Source: Antedon mediterranea
Lineage: Eukaryota; Echinodermata; Crinoidea; Comatulida; Antedonidae
Direction: 5' to 3'
Length of the DNA stretch: 64,000 bases
Assembly (NCBI RefSeq): GCF_964355755.1
Contig: NC_092675.1
Coordinates: 13,841,312-13,905,311 of the forward strand
Shown here in pieces: positions 61,964 through 64,000 of this stretch. Position numbers and translations under genes: made by a program. Position 1 is the stretch's first letter. Each line of letters opens with the position of its first letter. Under the pieces are notes generated by a model. It made no database searches and was not told where the DNA came from. It worked only from the letters and a program-made list of their open reading frames with translations.

Positions 61964-64000
61964 GACCATTTTGTGATTTTCGAAAAAACTTGTTAACATA
62001 AAAACACGAAAGTGCTTAGAATAGCTTCAAATCGCATTTGGAAACGTTTTAGACCATTTTGTGATTTTCGAAAAAAATTGTTAACATAAAAACACCAAAG
62101 TGCTTAGAATCACATTATAAACCGTTTTAGACCATTTTGAGCATTTCGATAACAATTTTCACACAAAAACATCAAAGAGCACAAAATAGCTTAATATCGT
62201 ATTTAAAAATGTTTTAGACACAAAAACATCAAAGTGCTTAAAATCACATTATAAATCGTTTTAGACCATTTTGAGCATTTCGATAACACTTTTCACACAA
62301 AAACATCAAAGAGCACAAAATAGCTTAATATCTTATTTAAAAACGTTTTAGACCATTTTGAGCATTTAGACAAAACTTTTTCACACAAAACACCAAAGTG
62401 CTTAGAATAGCTTCAAATCGCATTCGGAGACGTTTTAGACCATTTTGTGATTTTCAAAAAAACTTGTTAACATAAAAACACCAAAGTGCTTAGAATAGCT
62501 TCAAATCGTATTTGGAGACGTTTTAGACCATTTTGTGATTTTCGAAAAAACTTGTTAACATAAAAACACCAAAGTGCTTAGAATAGCTTCAAATCGCATT
62601 TGGAGACATTTTAGACCAATTTGTGATTTTCGAAAAAAACTTGTTAACATAAAAACACCAAAGTGTTTAGAATAGCTTCAAATCGCATTTGGAGACGTTT
62701 TAGACCAATTTGTGATTTTCGAAAAAACTTATCAACATAAAAACACCAAAGGGTTTAGAATAGCTTCAAATCGCATTTTGAGACGTTTTAGACCATTTTG
62801 TGATTTTCGAAAAAACTTGTTAACATAAAAACACGAAAGTGCTTAGAATAGCTTCAAATCGCATTTGGAAACGTTTTAGACCATTTTGTGATTTTCGAAA
62901 AAACTTGTTAACATAAAAACACGAAAGTGCTTAGAATAGCTTCAAATCGCATTTGGAAACGTTTTAGACCATTTTGTGATTTTCGAAAAAAATTGTTAAC
63001 ATAAAAACACCAAAGTGCTTAGAATCACATTAAAAACCGTTTTAGACCATTTTGAGCATTTCAATAACAATTTTCACACAAAAACATCAAAGAGCACAAA
63101 ATAGCTTAATATCGTATTTAAAAATGTTTTAGACCATTTTGAGCATTTGGATAAAACTTTTTCACACAAAACACCAAAGTGCTTAGAATAGCTTCAAATC
63201 GCATTTGGAGACGTTTTAGACCATTTTGTGATTTTTGAAAAAAACTGTTAACATAAAAACACCAAAGTGCTTAGAATAGCTTCAAATCACATTTGGAGAC
63301 GTTTTAGACCATTTTGTGATATTCGAAAAAACTTGTTAACATAAAAACACGAAAGTGCTTAGAATAGCTTCAAATCGCATTTGGAAACGTTTTAGACCAT
63401 TTTGTGATTTTCGAAAAAACTTGTTAACATAAAAACACCAAAGTGCTTAGAATAGCTTCAAATCGCATTTGGAAACGTTTTTGACCATTTTGTTATTTTC
63501 GAAAAAAATTGTTAACATAAAAACACCAAAGTGCTTAGAATCACATTATAAACCGTTTTAGACCATTTTGAGCATTTCGATAACAATTTTCACACAAAAA
63601 CATCAAAGAGCACAAAATAGCTTAATATCGTATTTAAAAATGTTTTAGACCATTTTGAGCATTTAGATAAAACTTTTTCACACAAAACACCAAAGTGCTT
63701 AGAATAGCTTCAAATCGCATTTGGAGACGTTTTAGACCATTTTGTGATTTTTGAAAAAACTTGTTAACATAAAAACACCAAAGTGCTTAGAATAGCTTCA
63801 AATCACATTTGGAGACGTTTTAGACCATTTTGTGATTTTCGAAAAAACTTGTTAACATAAAAACACGAAAGTGCTTAGAATAGCTTCAAATCGCATTTGG
63901 AAACGTTTTAGACCATTTTGTGATTTTCGAAAAAACTTGTTAACATAAAAACACGAAAGTGCTTAGAATAGCTTCAAATCGCATTTGGAAACGTTTTAGA
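61964..64000. repeat. Right edge block, relative of 38.4-39 kb and 42 kb
   Basis: A A F B, then an abrupt switch at 62,218 into a D right half, followed by B with AATATCTTATTT, C, A monomers (including GATTTTCAAAAAAAC), F-B-C with TTTCAATAACAATTTTC, and further A monomers of the CACGAAAG type. From 62,218 it follows 38,443 onward at offset 23,775. Compared with 38,411, 222 bp of F/B-type sequence have replaced the start of the D monomer. The array runs off the window inside an A monomer. Confidence 0.86.
62205..62230 (+). repeat. Irregular junction: B monomer fused to D right half
   Basis: TGTTTTAGACACAAAAACAT joins the end of a B monomer to the middle of a D monomer, skipping the boundary box and the TTTCGA segment. 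The two parents share only ACAC or less at the join, so it looks like end-joining with short homology, unlike the chimeras made within long shared segments. Confidence 0.85.

Larger units (their letters stand above)
1..64000. repeat. AT-rich satellite DNA array with higher-order repeats
   Basis: The entire window is tandem repeat. The boundary motif GTTTTAGACCATTTTG recurs every 78, 87 or 88 bases from end to end, always in the same orientation. Hand counts of consensus monomers give about 29-32% G+C. No stretch over 300 bases lies outside the array, and I found no unique spacer, transposon, tRNA, rRNA or inverted segment. Monomers group into classes A-F, which form modules and multi-kilobase higher-order repeats. 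Such organisation is known from eukaryotic centromeric and pericentromeric satellites; the chromosomal location and species are not shown by the sequence. Both window edges cut through monomers, so the array extends further on both sides. Confidence 0.98.

Noticed and set aside
1-64000. CRISPR array
   Set aside because: There are regular direct repeats, but no unique spacers between them; the whole period is repeat, and it lacks the short-repeat, unique-spacer design.
1-64000. Gene encoding a long tandem-repeat protein
   Set aside because: The 88-bp period breaks every frame, stops occur in all frames within a few monomers, and indels of 1, 5 and 9 bp are tolerated.
1-64000. rRNA, tRNA, snRNA or telomere-type repeats
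   Set aside because: I saw no cloverleaf-like or conserved RNA segment and no short G-rich telomeric repeat. GTTTTAGACC is only superficially like plant-type TTTAGGG and occurs once per monomer.
1-64000. Naming a species or a known satellite family
   Set aside because: I could not match the monomer to any satellite I know with confidence, and length plus base composition are not enough to assign an organism.

Overview
The whole 64,000-base window is one uninterrupted tandem satellite array. I see no protein-coding gene, RNA gene, mobile element, CRISPR array or unique spacer in it. Every stretch reads as a head-to-tail run of about 750 related monomers of 88, 87 or 78 bp, all in the same orientation and about 30% G+C by hand count of consensus monomers. 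Satellites of this size with multi-level higher-order repeats (HORs) belong to eukaryotic nuclear chromosomes, typically centromeric, pericentromeric or other heterochromatin. I do not recognise the monomer and cannot name the species. Frequent CG-to-TG and CG-to-CA changes at the same monomer positions suggest a genome with CpG methylation.

Six main monomer classes can be read: A (88 bp), B (87 bp), C (87 bp), and three 78-bp forms D, E and F that share a shortened right half. They form two kinds of module: runs of A, and 252-bp trimers X-B-C where X is D, E or F. Two linked trimer lineages exist: E/D-B1-C1/C2 and F-B3-C3. Class E, always preceded by an A monomer with a private variant, occurs 26 times by my reading and marks the start of most higher-order units.

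Layout. 1-1,124: A-rich edge, a relative of 51.7-52.5 kb. 1,125-7,949: three E-led units, with local duplications of 428, 165 and 1,372 bp. 6,906-15,791: a near-perfect tandem duplication with a 4,443-bp unit, each copy holding a 30-monomer, 2,566-bp HOR. 15,792-17,238: another partial copy. 17,239-19,558: a more diverged block. 19,559-28,783: further copies of the first family at offsets of 6,662, 8,033, 3,147 and 1,371 bp. 28,784-38,410: a second HOR family with short E-led units (about 1.1-2.5 kb), copied again at 53,828-61,963. 38,411-42,093: a mixed A-rich block. 42,094-53,398: two tandem units of 5,823 and 5,482 bp, each with a private insertion. 61,964-64,000: a return to material like 38.4-42 kb, running off the window.

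No genes work together here. The biology is that of the array: amplification by unequal exchange at nested scales, monomer chimeras formed at shared segments, probable methylation-driven decay, and a strongly conserved box at the monomer boundary that could be a protein-binding or nucleosome-phasing element. The short minus-strand open frames (60-82 codons) are by-products of the 78/87/87 trimer, whose 252-bp length is divisible by three.
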